Assembly: GCA_030247885.1 (NCBI GenBank) | Contig: JAPDRO010000002.1 | Span: forward strand, 1,922,001 to 1,986,000 | Length of the DNA: 64,000 nucleotides | Source of the DNA: Taxawa tesnikishii (nom. ined.) | Taxonomy: Eukaryota; Ascomycota; Dothideomycetes; Dothideales | Reading direction: 5' to 3' | Shown here: positions 58,282 to 64,000 of the stretch, in pieces | Position numbering within the stretch: the stretch's first letter is position 1 | Layout: each line of letters begins with the position of its first letter | The notes under the pieces: model-generated | What the model was told of the DNA's origin: nothing | Databases searched by the model: none | The model's input: only the letters and a program-made list of their open reading frames with translations | Position numbers and translations under genes: made by a program

Positions 58282-60125
58282 ATGTCTGAACACAGCACGC
58301 CGGATGCAAAGCCCCCAAGTGCTAGCCACAGTCCTGGAGAAGCCACTGCAGGACCTGCAGATATCGCAGAATCAGCAAATCACAGTTACGCCTTCTTGGT
58401 CCACTCTGCAGATACGCTCCCCAACAACCTCCCTCCAAATGTCGACAACAAGCCGCTAGCACGCCAGAAAAGGCGACGAACTAGGTATGGCCATGAAGCA
58501 CGCCCTGCATCTCAACAACTCACTAAAACGTATGAAAGCCCGGAAGACCAGAGAATCCTCGAGGCCGAATACGCGAAGAACCCCAAGCCGGATAAGGCGG
58601 CGCGTATGGACATTGTGAGTCGCGTCGCGCTGGGCGAGAAGGAAGTACAGGTAAACCGCGTCAAAGTCTCGTGGAACGCGCCGACACAGAAGCTAAACCA
58701 GCTGCGCAGATATGGTTCCAAAATCGGCGACAGAGCTCGCGTCGTAAGAACAAACCACTCGGACCAGATGAAGTCCTCGCTTACCAGAACTCATTCTCCG
58801 TCCCTCCTTCGGTCTACAGTCCAGCACCACCCGAGTCGCAGCCGTCGTCTCATCCAGCATCGGCGGCTTCGCGAGCCGGCGAAGGGTTCGCAGAAGAATT
58901 GTCGGCGGCAGCTTCGGTGGGACAGGATGCTAGACCAACGGGCGTGTCCAGCACCCCGGGTGTAGCAAAAGATGAGGGCTCGTTCTCGATACCGCAGGGT
59001 TCGCAACAATCGGTCTCCGCTATCGACCCCGTATCGCGACCCGAGGAGTCAGGATCTCAACCCTTCCCTTCGTCGCAAGAGAGCAGAGGTCCGCTCGGAT
59101 ACCTGGCCAACCGCCGGAGCGCTGCCGATCCAAGGCCATCCCAGGAGGACATGAATCCGCCCGCTATACCAAGCTCGCAACCCGAGGCGGATGGCTCCGC
59201 GAAACGGCCACTCAATAAGACACCCTCCATGGTGAGGCTTTCGATGACCTCGGATGGCAACGCGAAAATCGTAACAGGGTCCGATTCCTCTCCCTCACCA
59301 CCTCGCAAGATGGCACCGCCGACGCCGTACCAAGACTCGCCACAAGGCCTCTACCGCAGTTATAGCGCCACTAGTCTCGCGGATTTGGGATCCAGCCAAG
59401 GCAGCAACGCAAGTTTGCGTCGCAAAGCCAGCGGAAGGTCTCGAGATTCACGGGCATGGGAGTTCTGGTGCGACAAGGACGCACGTAGCGAGTTGGAAGA
59501 GAAAGCCAATCAAGAACGCAGTGGCTCCGCTGCCGATGCTATCGGCCTCATGCGATCCAACAGTGCCAGAAGCGCCCTGCGCTCACTACCCGGAAAGCGC
59601 AATCTCCAATTCGCCAGTACGCCACAGTCCGCCAAGCGGCTCAAGACGGGCATGGAGGAGCCAACGCCGCAACACACCTCGCCCTACGGATGGCAGCCGG
59701 CGAAGAGGATCCTCGGCGAGAGGATGCCGGGTGCCACGCCTGGGAGGCTTGGAAAGACGCCCTCGAAATCGACTGTGGAGGTGCCTGCAACCGATTCCGA
59801 CAAGGAAAACTGGTCGCCTGAGCGGGCGATAATGCACACTCATGTCCGTGGAAACATCGTCGCTACGCCCGGAAGACTCGTGACACCTGCACGGCCCGAC
59901 AGACGCGGACCCGTGATGAGCGTGGAGAGGACTGCGTTGAGGAACGCAAAGGCGCTCAGCAAGCTGAGTTCGGAGTCCACAGAGGTGGATGATCCTGAGG
60001 ACGACGAGGAGATTGCGCATTTCATGGGTGGAAGAGAGAGGAAGAGCGACAGTGTGTCTGAGGAGGAGGAACTGGATTGTGTGCAGGGTCTGCTGTCTTT
60101 GAGTCAGGGTAACTGGGGAAGGTAG
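58282..60125 (+). CDS. homeodomain transcription factor
   Basis: Nuclear DNA-binding protein of the fungal homeobox class (Yox1/Pho2-like by general layout, not a firm orthology). Exons 58282..58650 and 58710..60125 give 594 aa, no frame break. The homeodomain spans about residues 60-130: RQKRRRTRYGHEARPASQQL, TYESPEDQRILEAEYAKNPK, VALGEKEVQ, then after the intron the recognition helix IWFQNRRQSSRRKNK. The long C-terminal part is disordered and rich in SP/TP sites (SPSPPRKMAPPTPYQDSP, HTSPYGW, ENWSPERA), with two ATPGRL motifs (ATPGRLGKTPSKS, ATPGRLVTPARP) and an acidic end (EVDDPEDDEEIAHFMGG). This pattern suggests cell-cycle or kinase regulation. Confidence 0.92.
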
Positions 60126-62532
<2,407 letters not shown>

Positions 62533-63262
62533 AGAAGGACGTGACACTGTCTTCCTTTCGCAAGTGTTGCGGTCGGAAACAGCTAGGGCTCAATCGATCT
62601 GCGTCAGTCAAAGTCGCCCAACTTTGTCTCAATCGGCACATGTGGACACGATGCAAAGCACTGACACTGCACGTCTAGGCATAAAGTAAGTGTTGCATAC
62701 CGCAATTTGATCGCCAGAAGGGGTTGTCAACAGCTCATCTGGTTTGTTTCACTACTCGTGCCTCGGCGCGACACTACCGACGTATCACAAGCCGTCTTGA
62801 CTGCCGAGGTGAGGAAGAAGACGCGCAAGTCTCGGAAGAACCGAGCCGTATTAGAGAGTTCTGACCCACACGTGGTTGATAAGCTTTGTTAACGCTTTGC
62901 TAAAGCTTGATCCGACTTCTCTCCAAACGATCGTCACTTTTTAGCGTGGAACCCTCCCCGAATGTCTGCCTTTTGTTCGATCGGCATTCGCGCCGGTCTT
63001 CGCATCTATACCGGCACGCTACGGTGCAGCGTTATTTCCGTAGGTGACCCCACGCCAGTCCTGGTCAGGACATTCCAAGCTACCAACCCTCTCCTCGTTC
63101 CCATGGAGTCTCCGCGTGATCTCCACATGGTCTGTATGCCATGACTCTAGGGGAAAGAATATATACAACGAGATAAGTCGGTTGCTTCCCACCCACGTTA
63201 CAAAACTTTGCTTTCCTCGTTCTCTTACCATTCGACGTGCCCACTCGTCCATTTCAGCAGCT
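62533..63262. other. intergenic, promoter of transporter
   Basis: Between two plus-strand genes. No gene; a TATA-like ATATATA lies near 63161-63167, about 100 bp before the transporter ATG. Confidence 0.45.
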
Positions 63263-64000
63263 ATGGCTCCCTACTTCGGCCTTCGAGGCATGCCACTGGT
63301 CATGGCCGTGACCCTGGCCTGCTCGACGGGATTCCTCCTGTTTGGGTACGACAACGGCGTCTTCTCCGGCCTGACCACCGACCCGCTCTTCCTCGCGACC
63401 ATGGGCGATCCTGACGCTACCCTCCTCGGTTTCATCGTCGCAGTATACGAGCTCGGCTGTCTCGTCGGCGCCATCGCATCCGCCATCTGGGGAGAAAGCC
63501 TTGGTCGCCGCAAGTTGACGGCTGGAGGGTCGTTGATCCTCATCATCGGCACCGTCATCCAATGCACCTCGTACGGGCAGGCGCAGATGATCGTAGGGAG
63601 AATCGTGACTGGCTTCGGCATGGGCGGAATCACAAGCGCGGTTCCAGTCTGGCAATGCGAGACCACGCCCGCATACCTGCGGGGCCGTACCATCGCGATG
63701 GAGCTCTCTACGCTCATCGTCGGCATCGTGATAGCTTATTGGATCGACTACGGATGCTCCGGATACACGAACAGCTTCCAGTGGCGTTTCCCAATCGCAT
63801 TCCAGATCGTTTTCGCCCTCGCCCTGATCGTCATGTGCTTCTGTCTCCCCGAGAGCCCACGTTGGCTCGCGAGTCACCAGCGTGAGTCGGACGCGTTGCA
63901 AGTCCTCTGCATGCTGCGGGATGGATCCCCAGAGGACGATCGGGTCAGCTTCGAGTTCAACGAGATCAAAGACGCCATCGCGCTTGAGGAGGAAGAGTCC
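63263..64000 (+). CDS. MFS sugar transporter, N-terminal half (truncated by window edge)
   Basis: Plasma-membrane major-facilitator sugar transporter. The reading frame is open from ATG 63263 to the right edge (246 codons). Family marks: TGFLLFGYDNGVFSGL in helix 1, GCLVGAIASAIWGESLGRRK with the loop 2-3 motif, GRIVTGFGMGG, PVWQCETTPAYLRGR after helix 4-5, WRFPIAFQIVFALALIV and the diagnostic PESPRWL. Six helices are visible; the remaining six lie beyond the window. Start chosen as the first ATG, preceding helix 1 by about 15 residues, normal for the family. Substrate cannot be told from this half. Confidence 0.93.
   Translation, partial: MAPYFGLRGMPLVMAVTLACSTGFLLFGYDNGVFSGLTTDPLFLATMGDPDATLLGFIVAVYELGCLVGAIASAIWGESLGRRKLTAGGSLILIIGTVIQCTSYGQAQMIVGRIVTGFGMGGITSAVPVWQCETTPAYLRGRTIAMELSTLIVGIVIAYWIDYGCSGYTNSFQWRFPIAFQIVFALALIVMCFCLPESPRWLASHQRESDALQVLCMLRDGSPEDDRVSFEFNEIKDAIALEEEES

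Overview
The window looks like nuclear DNA of a filamentous ascomycete (Pezizomycotina; Dothideomycetes is only a guess). Evidence: genes on both strands, short GT-AG introns of about 45-90 nt, two intron-containing tRNA genes, and families typical of these fungi: HET domain, RTA1, Zn2Cys6 regulators, BBE-type flavoenzyme, Uds1 septation protein, RING and homeodomain proteins, MFS sugar transporter. I see no bacterial, phage, CRISPR or intact transposon features. Exon joins were worked out by hand from splice signals, reading frame and family motifs; no database search was run.

Layout. 0-10 kb: edge-truncated BBE-like oxidase (-), membrane-anchored aspartyl-protease-like protein (+) lacking its first catalytic Asp, a 370-aa unknown (-), and a Zn2Cys6 regulator (-) divergent from an RTA1-family membrane protein (+) across a 395-bp spacer with four copies of CGTATA, the core of the yeast sterol regulatory element. 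11-20 kb: ornithine-cyclodeaminase relic, arylsulfotransferase-like protein (-), membrane-anchored SDR (+), RTA1 relic, HET-domain gene with an in-frame TGA. 20-34 kb: Uds1 coiled-coil protein (-), a 3.7-kb sparse region, fructose-1,6-bisphosphatase (-), flavin monooxygenase (+), two low-complexity unknowns. 35-45 kb: transcription-factor relic, GNAT (+), tRNA-Ala, and three secreted-protein genes within 4.5 kb. 44-50 kb: nearly gene-free, with tRNA-Pro. 50-64 kb: RING protein with an in-frame TAG, ERV41, two small disordered proteins, NmrA-like protein, homeodomain factor, flavin amine oxidase, and the start of an MFS sugar transporter running off the right edge.

The main cross-cutting observation is that at least twelve genes carry single-base frame breaks, almost all explained by one base missing from a short homopolymer. 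Restoring those bases makes every tested exon sum an exact multiple of three (for example ERV41, ASST, FMO, protease, SDR). This is most simply uncorrected homopolymer error in the sequence, so these genes are annotated as probable functional genes with frame breaks, not pseudogenes. Genuine relics (OCD, second RTA1, fungal TF) also lack internal segments or carry several defects. I found no clear new multi-gene system. The most testable biological leads are the SRE-like divergent promoter, the in-frame stop in the RING gene, and the secreted-protein cluster.
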